Below, piece by piece: positions 36,025 through 45,472 of a stretch of 64,000 nucleotides of DNA. Source of the stretch: Natronobacterium haloterrestre. GTDB taxonomy: Archaea > Halobacteriota > Halobacteria > Halobacteriales > Natrialbaceae. The stretch spans positions 1-64,000 of the forward strand of contig NZ_FOKW01000011.1 of the NCBI RefSeq assembly GCF_900112205.1, in the 5' to 3' direction. A program made the position numbers and the translations under genes. Within the stretch, counting starts at the first letter, position 1. Every line of letters starts with the position of its first letter. The notes under the pieces were generated by a model that saw only the letters and a list, made by a program, of their open reading frames with translations, ran no database searches and was not told the origin of the DNA.

Positions 36025-36417
36025 TTAGTAGACGTATGCGATCACCTGGCCCCCAATGCCCTGCTGGCGAGCCTCGTAGTGGCTCATGATGCCGTTGCTC
36101 GTCGTAACGACGAGCGCGCCGAAGTCCCGAGCGGGGAGGTATCGCTTCTCCCATTTCTCGAACTCGTCGGCGCCGACACTATAGCGGGGCTTGACGGGGC
36201 CACACTCGTTGATCGCTCCTTTCAGTTCGACCTCGAACTGACCGGCTTTGCCGTCGTCGACGTACTCGAAGCCGTCGATGTACCCGCGGTCGTAGAAGAC
36301 CTCGAGCACGCTGCCGATCTCGTTCGAGGCGGGCGTTACCTCGTGCGTGAGATGCCCCACGCTCTCGGCGTTGTCGAGCCCCGAGAGCGCGTTGCTGAGT
36401 GGGTCGTTGCCTGTCAT
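36025..36417 (-). CDS. rps8: Ribosomal protein S8 (uS8)
   Basis: A 130-aa protein, the usual archaeal length, starting [19 protein letters not shown] and ending with the conserved [20 protein letters not shown] motif. The ATG at 36417 is chosen, since upstream residues in the open frame are S14 read in another frame. It starts two bases after S14. Confidence 0.97.
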   Translation of the reverse strand: MTGNDPLSNALSGLDNAESVGHLTHEVTPASNEIGSVLEVFYDRGYIDGFEYVDDGKAGQFEVELKGAINECGPVKPRYSVGADEFEKWEKRYLPARDFGALVVTTSNGIMSHYEARQQGIGGQVIAYVY

Positions 36418-36418
36418 A

Positions 36419-36634
36419 TTATCGGTACTTCCTGAATCCCATGTCGCGGGCGATTTCTCGGAAGCACTGGCGGCACAGGTTGATGTCGTACTTGCCGACA
36501 AGACCCTGCTTGCGGCCACAGCGCTGGCACTCCTCGATCTGGCCGGTACGCTTTGCGGCGTGCTCGCCGGTCCGGTCGGCCGCGTCGGCTTCCGGTTCGG
36601 ATTCCGTCTCTGGTTCTGATTCGCTTTCACTCAT
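36419..36634 (-). CDS. rps14: Ribosomal protein S14 (uS14), zinc-binding
   Basis: A 71-aa protein. The zinc form of S14 is recognised by CQRCGRKQG and [14 protein letters not shown], and it ends KYR. The N-terminal 20 or so residues ([19 protein letters not shown]) are an acidic extension not found in most archaeal S14 proteins, which have about 50-60 aa. The start at 36634 overlaps the L5 stop by eight bases; a later start would give the shorter family length, so the extension should be checked. Confidence 0.93.
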   Translation of the reverse strand: MSESESEPETESEPEADAADRTGEHAAKRTGQIEECQRCGRKQGLVGKYDINLCRQCFREIARDMGFRKYR

Positions 36635-37163
36635 CTGCGGACTCCTCCACGGTTGCATCGAAAGTCGACTCGAGGAACGCGACCGCGTCCTCGGTCGTGA
36701 GTCGGTGACTCGACGGGATCGAGCGGGTCGCCTTGTCACGCTTGGCGATGCGGTAGCCCGGACGGACCAGGTTGACGGTCACGTCCAGCCCGTAGATCCC
36801 GACGTTCGGGTCGTACTCCTGGCTCGGGAACTCGGTGTGTTCCTCGATCCCGAAGCTGAAGTTGCCCGTGTCGTCGAACTGCGACTCGGAGATCTCCGCG
36901 AGGGGCAGAGCCTTCTCGAGGAACTCGTGAGCGTCCTCGCCACGAAGGGTGACCTTCGTGCCGATCGGGTCGCCCTGGCGAATGCCGAAGTCGGGTTCGG
37001 TCTCTTTCGCCTGGGTGCGGACGCTCTCCTGACCCGTGATCTCCTCGATGATGTCCTCGGCTTTGCCGAGTTCGCGGCCACCCTGACCGACGCCCATGTG
37101 GACGACGACCTTCTCGACGCGTGGCTCGCGCATCTCGTGGAATCCGGTATCAGCTTCGCTCAT
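36627..37163 (-). CDS. rpl5: Ribosomal protein L5 (uL5)
   Basis: A 178-aa 5S rRNA-binding protein. It includes [40 protein letters not shown] and the loop [20 protein letters not shown]. The ATG overlaps the S4e stop by four bases. It works with L18 in assembling the central protuberance. Confidence 0.97.
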   Translation of the reverse strand: MSEADTGFHEMREPRVEKVVVHMGVGQGGRELGKAEDIIEEITGQESVRTQAKETEPDFGIRQGDPIGTKVTLRGEDAHEFLEKALPLAEISESQFDDTGNFSFGIEEHTEFPSQEYDPNVGIYGLDVTVNLVRPGYRIAKRDKATRSIPSSHRLTTEDAVAFLESTFDATVEESADE

Positions 37164-37912
37164 TCGTCATCACCCGTGCTCACGGTTTCACCGTTCGCGT
37201 CTTCCGAGGACGAGTCCTCACCCGTGAAGTTCTCGTCGATGACGACGACGTACTCCTCGACGGTCTCGAACTCGCCGTCGTCCGTCGAGACGGTGACGGT
37301 GTTCGAGCCGCTGCCCAGCGTCACGTCGATGTCCTCGATCTCGCCGATCTTGCCGCCGTGGTTGCCACGAACGGCCGTCACGAGGGCGCCTTCCTCGTAG
37401 GGGAAGTGCGCGACGATCGACTTGTCCTCGTTGTCGACGACGATCGAGTCCTTGGTGCTGTACTCGCCGCCGTCGCCCTCGACGAGGACGTTCGTCCCGT
37501 CGTGCAGCGTCAGCTGGGTGTCGCCGCCCGACACCTGCTGTTTGCCCTCGATCTTGCCGAGACGGCTCTCGGCGGCGTCCGCGTCGATTTCGGTCAGCGC
37601 GAGCCGACCGCCCTCGTCGGGGAAGACGCGGTAGTACTCCTCTCGACCGGGGAACGCGATGATGTCGAAGATGCCGATCGGACGCTGCTCGTCGTTGATC
37701 GGCTCCCCGTTGACGAGGATCGAGTCCTCGGAGAGGGCGTACCGTGCTTCCTTCGTCGAGTCCACGTAGCCAAGCACGTCCCGCAGGAGGACGACGAGCG
37801 GCACGCCTTCCTCGCCGTGGGGACCGGCGCCGGCCTTGACCGTGAACACGTCGGTCTTTCGCTCGACCGGCCAGGTCTTCGGGACCGACAGTCGTTTCTG
37901 GTGTTTCGTCAT
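37160..37912 (-). CDS. rps4e: Ribosomal protein S4e (eS4)
   Basis: A 250-aa archaeal/eukaryal small-subunit protein. It begins [20 protein letters not shown]. An S4-type RNA-binding segment is visible ([20 protein letters not shown]), as is a C-terminal KOW-like segment ([20 protein letters not shown]). It ends in an acidic tail. It overlaps both L24 and L5 by four bases. Confidence 0.97.
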   Translation of the reverse strand: MTKHQKRLSVPKTWPVERKTDVFTVKAGAGPHGEEGVPLVVLLRDVLGYVDSTKEARYALSEDSILVNGEPINDEQRPIGIFDIIAFPGREEYYRVFPDEGGRLALTEIDADAAESRLGKIEGKQQVSGGDTQLTLHDGTNVLVEGDGGEYSTKDSIVVDNEDKSIVAHFPYEEGALVTAVRGNHGGKIGEIEDIDVTLGSGSNTVTVSTDDGEFETVEEYVVVIDENFTGEDSSSEDANGETVSTGDDE

Positions 37913-38277
37913 TCGCTATCACCTTCGTTTTCGCCTTCGAGGCGTGCTTCGCGACGCTCGTCCTCCAGGTCGAGCTCCGTGATACGGACGTTCGACGGGT
38001 CGAGCGGTCGCGGCACTTCCTCGCCGTCGGCCGTCTCGACGGTAACGTCCTCGACGTGGATCGTTCCGTCCTCGAGGATCGCGCGGACGACTTCGCCTTC
38101 CTCGCCGGCGTGGTCGCCACGCATGATCTCGACACGGTCGCCCGCGTTGACACGGGTGCGTCGGGTGTCGTACTCCTCGCGGAGCTCGTCGGAGAGCGTC
38201 GCGTGCAGCTGCTTCTGTCGCTTGTGCAGCGGTGCACGCTCGGTCTGCGTTCGCTGTTTGTGGGGTTGCTCCGTCAT
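37909..38277 (-). CDS. rpl24: Ribosomal protein L24 (uL24)
   Basis: A 122-aa protein. The KOW motif reads [20 protein letters not shown], preceded by a basic region ([20 protein letters not shown]). The tail is acidic. It starts four bases after the L14 stop and overlaps S4e by ATGA. Confidence 0.97.
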   Translation of the reverse strand: MTEQPHKQRTQTERAPLHKRQKQLHATLSDELREEYDTRRTRVNAGDRVEIMRGDHAGEEGEVVRAILEDGTIHVEDVTVETADGEEVPRPLDPSNVRITELDLEDERREARLEGENEGDSE

Positions 38278-38281
38278 GGTT

Positions 38282-38680
38282 CTATACGATCATCGTCGCG
38301 GTGGAGGCGATCGCGCCGAAGCGTTCGGCGACTTCTCGAGCGATCGGCCCCTTGATCTCCGTCCCGCGGGGCTCCTCGTTCTCGTCGATGATGACCGCCG
38401 CGTTGTCCTCGAACTTCAGTCGGGTGCCGTCGGGCCGGCGGATCGACTTCCGCTGGCGGACGATGACGGCCTCGAGGACCTGGCGGCGCATCTCGGGGGT
38501 ACCCTTGGTCACGGAGACCGTGACCTTGTCACCGATCCCCGCCTTCGGCTGGCGGTTCTTGGTGCCGTGGTAGCCCGAGACGCTGACGACCTTCAGTTCG
38601 CGTGCGCCGGTGTTGTCGGCGCAGGTGACCAGCGAGCCCTTCTTCAGACCCTGCGTGACGTCGGCTTTCATCGCCTCCAT
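38282..38680 (-). CDS. rpl14: Ribosomal protein L14 (uL14)
   Basis: A 132-aa protein with the highly conserved [34 protein letters not shown] and [19 protein letters not shown] segments. I start at the ATG at 38680, which overlaps the S17 stop as TGATG; an in-frame GTG one codon upstream is possible but less likely. It contacts L19e and the subunit interface. Confidence 0.97.
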   Translation of the reverse strand: MEAMKADVTQGLKKGSLVTCADNTGARELKVVSVSGYHGTKNRQPKAGIGDKVTVSVTKGTPEMRRQVLEAVIVRQRKSIRRPDGTRLKFEDNAAVIIDENEEPRGTEIKGPIAREVAERFGAIASTATMIV

Positions 38681-39114
38681 CACTGATCACCCTCGGTTTC
38701 CGTAGCGAGGTCCTCGTCGGAGAGGCCCGGCTCGGGTTCGGTCTCGCCGGTCAGCTCCGCGACGTCCTCGGCGGTCGCTTCTTCGGTTACTTCGACGACC
38801 ACGTGCGATTTGGTCTTCGACAGTGGTCGGGTCTCTGCGATCTTGACCGTGTCACCGACCGAGAGCGGCTCGAGCACGCCCGGCACGTGGGCCGGAATGC
38901 GCGAGCGTCGCTTCATGTAGCGGTCGTATTTCGGAACCGCTACATCGTACTCTCGTTCGACGACCACGGTCTTGTCCATGTCCGTCGAGACGACCTGCCC
39001 CTCGAGGATCTGACCTCGAACGGACAGCTCGCCGTAGAACGGACACTTCTCGTAGTCGTATTCCTCCGGGTTTTCGGGTTCCGGAGGGGTTTCAACGTCT
39101 AGTCCTATTGCCAT
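38680..39114 (-). CDS. rps17: Ribosomal protein S17 (uS17)
   Basis: A 144-aa protein with the OB-fold core ([20 protein letters not shown], then [14 protein letters not shown] and [20 protein letters not shown]). A 30-residue acidic C-terminal extension follows. Its start lies inside the end of the Rnp1 gene with a ten-base overlap. Confidence 0.97.
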   Translation of the reverse strand: MAIGLDVETPPEPENPEEYDYEKCPFYGELSVRGQILEGQVVSTDMDKTVVVEREYDVAVPKYDRYMKRRSRIPAHVPGVLEPLSVGDTVKIAETRPLSKTKSHVVVEVTEEATAEDVAELTGETEPEPGLSDEDLATETEGDQ

Positions 39115-39614
39115 GGTGAATCACCATTCGTTTCCGTGCGTCGGGCGGGTCGTGAGAGCAAGCGCGATCCATCGACCGTAACGTAGGCCACGTCCTCGCC
39201 GGCAGCGCGGCGGCGGTTCGTCGAACCGTCGCCGCGACAGCTGGCGGCATCGCCGTCAGCTCGGTCTGCGGTGTCCGATCGCTCGGTCTCCGCAGGTTGA
39301 GTGTCGGCCAGTTTGGACGCGGTCCCCGACCCCTTCTCGAGGTCGGCGGCGTCATCTGTGATCGCGAACTCGAACGTCGAGCCCGATTTGGGCACCATCA
39401 CTACCCGAGACTCGCCGTCGTCACGGTCGGCGGCGACGCCGCCGTTCCACCGTTCCGCCTCCGGCGGAACGCAAACCTCGATCGAGAGGGTGTTGGTCGT
39501 CTCGATGACGACCCGCCCCTCGAGGCCCACCCGCGACTCGTCGTCGCTCTCGACGACGCGGACGGGGAGCCCGTTGAGTTCGTGTCGTGGCAGGGTCTCG
39601 GGTGTCAGTGCCAT
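39105..39614 (-). CDS. rnp1: RNase P protein component 1 (Rpp29/POP4 homologue)
   Basis: A 169-aa archaeal RNase P subunit encoded, as is common, inside the ribosomal operon between L29 and S17. The Sm-like core is seen in [35 protein letters not shown] and [13 protein letters not shown], and the end in [15 protein letters not shown]. Between them, about residues 92-145 form an Asp/Ser/Ala-rich, apparently disordered insert not present in other archaeal P29 proteins (about 95-130 aa). The ATG at 39614 matches the family start. Confidence 0.92.
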   Translation of the reverse strand: MALTPETLPRHELNGLPVRVVESDDESRVGLEGRVVIETTNTLSIEVCVPPEAERWNGGVAADRDDGESRVVMVPKSGSTFEFAITDDAADLEKGSGTASKLADTQPAETERSDTADRADGDAASCRGDGSTNRRRAAGEDVAYVTVDGSRLLSRPARRTETNGDSPWQ

Positions 39615-39621
39615 TTGTGTA

Positions 39622-39843
39622 TTACTGTTCGTCTTCGTCCTCGAAGTCGCCTTCCTCGGTCTGGATCGTCTTGATCCGCGCGATGGTCCGGCGAAGCTCG
39701 CCGATGCGGCCCGGGTTCTCCGGGGCCCCACCGGCCGCGAGGACGGATTTCTGGTTGAGCAGTTCGGTCTCGAGCTCCTCGAGTTCCTCCTGCCGTTCGG
39801 CAGGCGTCATGTCGCGGATCTCTTCGACGTGCAGGATCGCCAT
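39622..39843 (-). CDS. rpl29: Ribosomal protein L29 (uL29)
   Basis: A 73-aa two-helix protein ([20 protein letters not shown], then [20 protein letters not shown]) at the polypeptide exit. It ends in an acidic tail. Its start overlaps the end of S3 by one base. Confidence 0.96.
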   Translation of the reverse strand: MAILHVEEIRDMTPAERQEELEELETELLNQKSVLAAGGAPENPGRIGELRRTIARIKTIQTEEGDFEDEDEQ

Positions 39844-40796
39844 CAGTCGTCACCTCCCTCGGACTCGTCTTCGTCTTCTTCCATCTCGGCGACGAGTTCC
39901 TCGGCTTCGGCTTCGACGTCCTCTTCGAGCTCCTCGAGTTCTTCCTCGACGTCCTCGTCGCCGCCGGGGACTTCGACCTCTTCGAACTCCTCGTCGGCGT
40001 CGTCGGCGTCGACTTCCTCTTCGATGACCTCCTCGACGACCTCTTCGTCGAGGTCGGCCTCGTCGGCTTCGGTCTCCGGGGGTTCGTCGGCCTCCGCGGC
40101 CTCGGCCCCTTCGGCCCCTTCGGGCTCACCCTCGAGGAGTTCCTCGACGCCTTCGGCCTCGTTGGCCTCGACGGCCTCGGGAACGACTTCCTCGGGATCG
40201 AGGTCCTCGTGGATCTCGAAGTCGTCGGGCAGCTGCGCGTTCGGCGGGATGATCTTCACCGTGACGCCGATCGTGCCCAGCTTCATGACGGCCGTCGCCT
40301 GCCCTTCGTCGACGATCTCTTCGGCGGGCTGGCCGTTGTGCTTGATGTAGCCGCGGTTGAACTTCTCGACGCGCGAGCGGGCGCCCGTGACCTTCCCGGA
40401 GAGGACGATCTCGGCACCCAGTGCGCCGGCTTCCATGATCCGGTCGATCGTCGTGTGACCGGCCTTCCGGAAGTACCAGCCACGCTCCAAGGCGTTTGCC
40501 AGGCGGTCGGCGACGATCCGTGCGTTCAGGTCGGGTTCGTCGACCTCCTGTACGTCGACCTGGGGATCCTCGAGGTCGAACTTCTCCTCGAGGGCGGTCG
40601 TGACCTTTCGGATGTTCTCGCCGCCTTTGCCGATGACCATCCCCGGCTTCTCGGCCTTGAGGACGATCTGGGTTCCCATCGGCGTCTTGGCGACGTCCAT
40701 GCCACCGTAGCCCGCGCGGCCGAGTTCTTCCTGGAAGAACTCGTCGATCTGGGACCGCTGCAGGCCGTTTTCGATGAACTGTTGTTCGTCAGCCAT
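39843..40796 (-). CDS. rps3: Ribosomal protein S3 (uS3)
   Basis: A 317-aa protein. The KH domain ([20 protein letters not shown]) and S3 C-terminal domain ([20 protein letters not shown]) occupy residues 1-200. The remaining 110 or so residues are almost purely Asp/Glu/Ala, much longer than in non-halophiles. It forms the mRNA entry channel. Start and stop each overlap a neighbour by one base. Confidence 0.97.
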   Translation of the reverse strand: MADEQQFIENGLQRSQIDEFFQEELGRAGYGGMDVAKTPMGTQIVLKAEKPGMVIGKGGENIRKVTTALEEKFDLEDPQVDVQEVDEPDLNARIVADRLANALERGWYFRKAGHTTIDRIMEAGALGAEIVLSGKVTGARSRVEKFNRGYIKHNGQPAEEIVDEGQATAVMKLGTIGVTVKIIPPNAQLPDDFEIHEDLDPEEVVPEAVEANEAEGVEELLEGEPEGAEGAEAAEADEPPETEADEADLDEEVVEEVIEEEVDADDADEEFEEVEVPGGDEDVEEELEELEEDVEAEAEELVAEMEEDEDESEGGDD

Positions 40797-41296
40797 TAGT
40801 TGTCACCCTCCTCGTCCTCGGATTCGGTGTCGGTGTCGGTGTCGACCTCTTCGACGACGATCTCGACGTCGACCTCCGGCGTGTTCCACGCGGAGGCACG
40901 CCCCATCGCGCGGGGCTTGCGGCCGACCGACTCGCCGACCTTGTGAGCGGCGACGTGGACGATCTCCATCGACTCGCCGTCGAAGCCCTGATGGTCGGCG
41001 TTGGCCTCGACGTTCTCGAGCAGGTCGAGGAACTCGTTCGAGACCTTCTCGGGGTACTTTCCTGCGTCCCACCCGTCGATGTCGGAACGGTGTCCGGCAC
41101 CGGCGTTGTGGGACTTGAACGGGACCGACTGTTCCTCGTCGATCACGTCCTGGAGGTAGGCCCGGGCCTCGCCGACGGTTCGGCCCTTGATTTCGCGGGC
41201 GACCTCCTTGCTGTGCTTGTGGCTCATGTGACGCTCCCGGAGCATCGCTTTCGCGGTCGCGTCCGGATCCGCGTCGACTGAGTAGTTGATTCCCAT
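40796..41296 (-). CDS. rpl22: Ribosomal protein L22 (uL22)
   Basis: A 166-aa protein with archaeal L22 features: INYSVDADPDATAKAMLRER, SHKHSKEVAREIKGRTVGEA and a C-terminal beta hairpin region (KVGESVGRKPRAMGRASAWN). It lines the exit tunnel. It begins seven bases after S19. Confidence 0.97.
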   Translation of the reverse strand: MGINYSVDADPDATAKAMLRERHMSHKHSKEVAREIKGRTVGEARAYLQDVIDEEQSVPFKSHNAGAGHRSDIDGWDAGKYPEKVSNEFLDLLENVEANADHQGFDGESMEIVHVAAHKVGESVGRKPRAMGRASAWNTPEVDVEIVVEEVDTDTDTESEDEEGDN

Positions 41297-41303
41297 ACGA
41301 TGA

Positions 41304-41726
41304 TCACTTCAGTGGGACGAACTTCGAGGAGCGAGTCGCGCCGATCCCGGCCTGTCCGTGTTCGACGGACGTGCGGGTCAGCTGGAACTCGCCGAGATAG
41401 TGTCCGATCATCTCGGGTTCGACGTAAACGCGCTCGAAGGACTGTCCGTTGTGGACTTCGAAGGTCAGTCCGACGAACTCCGGCAGGATCGGCATGTCCC
41501 GCAGGTGAGTTCGGATCGGCGCGTTGGCGGTCTCCTCCTCGCCTTTCTCGCGGGCCTCCTCGAGAAGCTTCTGCTTCTCGACGGAGAGACCGCGTTCGAT
41601 ACTTCGCCGCTTTCGTGCGGGTAGCAGTTCCGCGACTTCCTCGAGCTCCATGTCCTGCAGCTCGTCGAGCGTGTGACCGCGGTAGGTGAACTCACCTTCA
41701 CGGCCGGTTCGGTACTCCTGGCTCAT
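41304..41726 (-). CDS. rps19: Ribosomal protein S19 (uS19)
   Basis: A 140-aa protein of archaeal length with N-terminal extension [20 protein letters not shown] and the core [40 protein letters not shown] and GEFQLTR. The ATG overlaps the L2 stop by four bases. Confidence 0.97.
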   Translation of the reverse strand: MSQEYRTGREGEFTYRGHTLDELQDMELEEVAELLPARKRRSIERGLSVEKQKLLEEAREKGEEETANAPIRTHLRDMPILPEFVGLTFEVHNGQSFERVYVEPEMIGHYLGEFQLTRTSVEHGQAGIGATRSSKFVPLK

Positions 41727-42445
41727 TTGTTTCCACCTCGACCGGTACGGCGCGAGGAGATGTCACCGACCTTCCGTCCCGGCGGGGCGTCCCGCGAGAC
41801 GGATTTCGGTTTCCCGGGGTGCTGTCGACCGCCGCCACCGAACGGGTGATCGACGGCGTTCATCGCGACACCGCGGACGCGGGGCCACTTCGTGCCTCGC
41901 GCTTTCATCTTGTGGTGCTTGTTCCCTGCCTTGACCATCGGCTTCTCCGTGCGACCCCCACCGGCGACGACGCCGATGGTGGCTCGACACTGCGGATCGA
42001 GGCGCTTGACCTCGCCGCTTGGCAGCTGGACGACCGCCGCGTTGCGGTCGTGGGTGATCAGGTCCGCGTTGACACCCGAGGCGCGGGCGAACTTGCCGCC
42101 GTCGCCCGGGTTCGCTTCGACGTTACAGACCGGGACCCCTTCCGGGATCTCCGCGAGCGGGAGCGTGTTGCCCGGCTTGATCTCGGCGGAGACGCCGACC
42201 TGCAGCTCCTCGCCGACCGTGATACCCTCGGGGGCGAGGACCAGACGCTGGTCGCCGTCCTCGAACTCGACGGCGGCGACGGGCGCCGATCGCGCGGGGT
42301 CGTGTTCGATGTCCACGACCGTCCCGCGGACGAGGTCGTCGTCTTCCTCTTTCTTGTGATCGAGCTTCGCCTTGTATCGGTGCGACGGGGCACGGAACGT
42401 GGAGGTACCGCGACCGCGTCGTTGTCCGAGAATGCGTCGTCCCAT
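41723..42445 (-). CDS. rpl2: Ribosomal protein L2 (uL2)
   Basis: A 240-aa peptidyl-transferase-centre protein. Recognised by [20 protein letters not shown], the SH3-like region ([20 protein letters not shown]) and the highly conserved [20 protein letters not shown] segment with its functional histidine. The C-terminal basic tail is intact. It lies two bases after L23. Confidence 0.97.
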   Translation of the reverse strand: MGRRILGQRRGRGTSTFRAPSHRYKAKLDHKKEEDDDLVRGTVVDIEHDPARSAPVAAVEFEDGDQRLVLAPEGITVGEELQVGVSAEIKPGNTLPLAEIPEGVPVCNVEANPGDGGKFARASGVNADLITHDRNAAVVQLPSGEVKRLDPQCRATIGVVAGGGRTEKPMVKAGNKHHKMKARGTKWPRVRGVAMNAVDHPFGGGGRQHPGKPKSVSRDAPPGRKVGDISSRRTGRGGNK

Positions 42446-42447
42446 CG

Positions 42448-42702
42448 TCAGAACACCCCGATTCGCGAGGCGACTTCCTGTGCGTCGTCGTCCTCGGAGA
42501 GTCGAACTGTCGCTTTCTTCTTGCCCTTCATCGTTACCTGGGTGTTGATGTCGTCGACGGAGACCTCGAAGCGCTCCTCGACTTCGTCCCGAATTTCGGG
42601 CTTGGTGGCGTCGGGGGAGACGACGAACTGGAGCTTGTTCTCGAAGTCCATGTCGTTCATCGCCTTCTCCGTGACGAGCGGGTGCTCGATGACCGTACTC
42701 AT
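42448..42702 (-). CDS. rpl23: Ribosomal protein L23 (uL23)
   Basis: An 84-aa protein (STVIEHPLVTEKAMNDMDFE, EIRDEVEERFEVSVDDINTQ) forming part of the tunnel-exit docking site for SRP. The ATG at 42702 overlaps the L4 stop by four bases; the very long open frame upstream is the L4/L3 region read in the wrong frame. Confidence 0.97.
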   Translation of the reverse strand: MSTVIEHPLVTEKAMNDMDFENKLQFVVSPDATKPEIRDEVEERFEVSVDDINTQVTMKGKKKATVRLSEDDDAQEVASRIGVF

Positions 42703-43451
42703 CGTTCGGCCACCTCCTCGAGAGCGCTCTCGGTCCAGACCGTCAGTCGACCCGGCTGTGCGCCGGGCGCGAGGTCTTCGGCGTTGACCTCCGCAGCCGT
42801 CGCGACGTCGGCGCCGGCCAGGTTTCGAGCGGCACGGGACGGGCCCGTCTCGCTCGAGGTGACGAAGAGGATCGACGTGGGCTCCTGGTACTTCCGACCG
42901 CGGGTCTTCCCGCGACCGGAGCGGACGCCCCGACCCTCGTCGGCGCGTTCGACGTCGGCCTCGAGACCGGTGGCCTCGAGGAAGTCGACGACTTCGCGGG
43001 TCTTCACGAGGTCCTCGAACTCGTCGTCGACGACGACGGGAAGCTCGAGGTCCTCGTCGAACTCGTGGCCGCGCTCGGCGACGAGTTCGGCGTCGGTCGT
43101 CGCAGCGATCGCGCTGCGGACGGCCAACTTCCGCTCTTTGGTGTTCATCGATTCGGTCCAGTCCTTCTCGGCCTTCGGCGGGTGGGCCTTGCGTCCCTTG
43201 ACGGACTGGGGAACGCGTCGTGCGCGTCCGTCCTGTCGTGGGACGTGGGCCATCCCTCGGCCGCTGCCGAACGATTCGGCCGGCGTTCGGAGGCCGGCGA
43301 ACTCGTCGGCACCGTAGTCCTGTTTCCGGTTGGCCTGGGCGGCCTGTACGGCGCGGGCGATCAGGTCCGGGCGGTACTGCGTCTCGAAGACCGCCGGGAG
43401 ATCGACCGAGCCCGCGTCCGAGCCGTCCAGGTCGTATACTGTTGCTTCCAT
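42699..43451 (-). CDS. rpl4: Ribosomal protein L4 (uL4)
   Basis: A 250-aa protein. Typical segments are YDLDGSDAGSVDLPAVFETQ, the tunnel loop (GSGRGMAHVPRQDGRARRVP) and the C-terminal GADVATAAEVNAEDLAPGAQ. It starts three bases after L3. In enterobacteria L4 regulates the S10 operon; here no such evidence is visible. Confidence 0.97.
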   Translation of the reverse strand: MEATVYDLDGSDAGSVDLPAVFETQYRPDLIARAVQAAQANRKQDYGADEFAGLRTPAESFGSGRGMAHVPRQDGRARRVPQSVKGRKAHPPKAEKDWTESMNTKERKLAVRSAIAATTDAELVAERGHEFDEDLELPVVVDDEFEDLVKTREVVDFLEATGLEADVERADEGRGVRSGRGKTRGRKYQEPTSILFVTSSETGPSRAARNLAGADVATAAEVNAEDLAPGAQPGRLTVWTESALEEVAER

Positions 43452-43454
43452 ATG

Positions 43455-44474
43455 TTATCCCTGGTTGGATGCGGTGGAGACGTACCGAACCTCGGGATCG
43501 AGGCGCGGCTGGTCTCCGGGTCGGATCGCCGGGCGGAAGCGTACGAGACGCTTCTCCGGCCCGGGGAGCGAGCCCTTGATCAGCGCGTGCGGCCCGTCGA
43601 CTTCGCCGTAGTTGACGAAGCCGCCGTCGACCGTCGCGTCTGCGCCCTCGCCCATGTCGACGAGGCGCTTGTTGAGTTCCGTCCGCTGGTGGTAGCCGGT
43701 CTGGCCCTGCTGTGGGACCGTCGACCGGACGCGGGACGGATTCCAGGGACCGAGGTTCCCGATGCGGCGGCGCCATCCCTGCCGGGCGTGTTTGCCCTTG
43801 CGCTTCTGGACGCCCCAGCGCTTGACGGGACCCTGGGTCCCTTTCCCTTTCGTGACGCCGCTTGCGTCGACGTACTCGCCGGCGCGGAACACGTCGTTCA
43901 TGACGTGTTCGCCACCGTCCTCGAGCAGTTCGAGGCCGAAGTCGACGCGTTCGTCGACGGAGCCCCCGCCGATGCGGGTCTCCATGACGTCCGGCTTCTT
44001 CTTGGGCACGGACGGTACCTCGCTCGGTACCGTGTGCGTGATCGCGCGAACGTCGTCGACGCGCCCGTTCTCGAGCAGTCCGCGAAGCTCGTCGGCGGCG
44101 GCGTCGCTGTCGTAGTCGTCGCCGGGGAGGTCCAGGACGCGATCGAGTTCGGGTGCGAACTCGTCGGTCCAGACCTCGGTTACGGGGTTCATTCCGTACG
44201 GCGTGTCTTCGTACGCACGCAGGGCGACGGCGCGCATCGGCGGCGTCTCCACGATCGTCACGGGGACGGTCTGTTCCATCCCCTCGGTCGGCGAGTTCGC
44301 TTTATCGTCGACCATGACGACGTGGGTCATGCCGGCCTTGTAGCCCGCGAAGCCCTGGAGCGTCGGCTGTCCGTCAGTGTCCGGCCACGAGTTGAAGCGC
44401 GGAACCTCCGAGGAGGCGCGCTTCCGTGGACCGAACCCGAGTGAGCCTTTCCGTGGTGCGTTTGATTGTGGCAT
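43455..44474 (-). CDS. rpl3: Ribosomal protein L3 (uL3)
   Basis: A 339-aa archaeal/eukaryal-size L3. The start MPQSNAPRKGSLGFGPRKRA, QGFAGYKAGMTHVVMVDDKA and the W-loop/basic region GVTKGKGTQGPVKRWGVQKR are all diagnostic. It lies four bases downstream of the SPOUT methyltransferase gene and leads the ribosomal block. Confidence 0.97.
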   Translation of the reverse strand: MPQSNAPRKGSLGFGPRKRASSEVPRFNSWPDTDGQPTLQGFAGYKAGMTHVVMVDDKANSPTEGMEQTVPVTIVETPPMRAVALRAYEDTPYGMNPVTEVWTDEFAPELDRVLDLPGDDYDSDAAADELRGLLENGRVDDVRAITHTVPSEVPSVPKKKPDVMETRIGGGSVDERVDFGLELLEDGGEHVMNDVFRAGEYVDASGVTKGKGTQGPVKRWGVQKRKGKHARQGWRRRIGNLGPWNPSRVRSTVPQQGQTGYHQRTELNKRLVDMGEGADATVDGGFVNYGEVDGPHALIKGSLPGPEKRLVRFRPAIRPGDQPRLDPEVRYVSTASNQG

Positions 44475-44478
44475 TCTA

Positions 44479-45369
44479 TCACTCTCTCAGTGAGAGGGGA
44501 GCGAGCGTGGCGAACACCGCTTCTTCGGTGCGCACCACGTCGCTTCCCTGATCCGGAACCGTGTTTAGCCAGAGGTCGAACCCCGGATCGGCCGGTGTGG
44601 GTTCGACTCCGTCGTCCGCGTCGGAATCCCCTCGATCCGATGGATCCGGATCGACGGCGACGGCGGACGCCTCGATTCCGAGGATATCCGGCAGCCCTCT
44701 CTCGGGCGCGCCGAAGGCGACGGTCAGACCGTCGTCCTCGATGCGTCCGGCCAGCGTCTCGAGCCGCCCCACGGTGAGTTCTTCACCGTATCGGGAGGCG
44801 GCGATGCGGACGCCGGCGTCCTCACGGCCGAGTGCTGCCGATAGGTCCGTCCGCTCGACTGAAAGCCCCGGAAGGGGGCGATCGACGAGCTTCGCTCGGA
44901 CCGGTCGTCGCGAAGAGATCCTGACGGTCACGCGCTCCCCCTCTTCGACCTCCATGTCAGGAGGCGTGTTGAGGGAGATCGGGTGTTGCATGCCGCAATT
45001 GACCCGGACGCGCCCTTCAGGTCCGACCTCGGTCACGATCCCTTGTCTTAACGACCCCGAATCGTTCGATTCGGAGCCGGTCCGTGACACGGCGCGGAGC
45101 GGCGGCAAGACGCCGACGTACTCCAGTTCGTCTCGCATCCCCCAGGCCTCGTTTCGGAGGTAGGGGGGCGTTGCGGCGTACCGCAGGACGGTACTGACGA
45201 ACCCGTCGCCGAACCGCCCTGTTTCGCCATCCCGATCGGGATAGACGATCAGGCGATCGACCCGGTAGATCGTCGCCGCGCGGGCGACGTATCCGAGCTT
45301 GCGAGTTGCCTCGCGTTTGTCCTCGGCTTCCCGGGTGAGCGACGACGGCACGAGTACGCTGACGGTCAT
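44479..45369 (-). CDS. SPOUT-family RNA methyltransferase (DUF171/C9orf114-like)
   Basis: A 296-aa protein of the SPOUT superfamily. The first strand is SVLVPSSLTREAEDKREATR, followed by YRVDRLIVYPDRD. A middle OB-like insert (IVTEVGPEGRVRVNCGMQHP) is typical of the DUF171/C9orf114 group. The C-terminal part should hold the trefoil knot that binds SAM. Relatives are predicted or shown to methylate uridine in large-subunit rRNA. It is the first gene of the ribosomal operon, four bases ahead of L3, which fits a ribosome-biogenesis role. Confidence 0.82.
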   Translation of the reverse strand: MTVSVLVPSSLTREAEDKREATRKLGYVARAATIYRVDRLIVYPDRDGETGRFGDGFVSTVLRYAATPPYLRNEAWGMRDELEYVGVLPPLRAVSRTGSESNDSGSLRQGIVTEVGPEGRVRVNCGMQHPISLNTPPDMEVEEGERVTVRISSRRPVRAKLVDRPLPGLSVERTDLSAALGREDAGVRIAASRYGEELTVGRLETLAGRIEDDGLTVAFGAPERGLPDILGIEASAVAVDPDPSDRGDSDADDGVEPTPADPGFDLWLNTVPDQGSDVVRTEEAVFATLAPLSLRE

Positions 45370-45372
45370 GCC

Positions 45373-45432
45373 GTGACGCTTCGGCGCCGCGTCACTAGAC
45401 TGTAGCGATGTATTGCGGATAGGGTCTTAAAA
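45373..45432 (-). promoter_or_regulatory. Ribosomal operon promoter and start-proximal hairpin
   Basis: On the minus strand TTTTAA (45427-45432) within CCTTTTAAGA is a strong archaeal TATA/BRE match, predicting initiation near 45404. The 35-base leader contains a perfect stem, GTGACGC (45395-45389) and GCGTCAC (45379-45373) with a nine-base GC-rich loop, ending three bases before the first ATG. A hairpin this close to the start would restrict ribosome access and could be a protein-binding control site. Confidence 0.6.
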
Positions 45433-45451
45433 GGATAGCGGATTCGAATAC

Positions 45452-45472
45452 GGCTGTGAACTCCTCACAGCC
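45452..45472. repeat. 8-bp perfect inverted repeat upstream of ribosomal promoter
   Basis: GGCTGTGA (45452-45459) and TCACAGCC (45465-45472) flank a five-base loop, 20 bases upstream of the TATA box. It may be an activator or repressor site or the terminator of something arriving from the left. It also resembles the stem found at ends of IS200/IS605-type elements, but no transposase is near. Confidence 0.4.
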
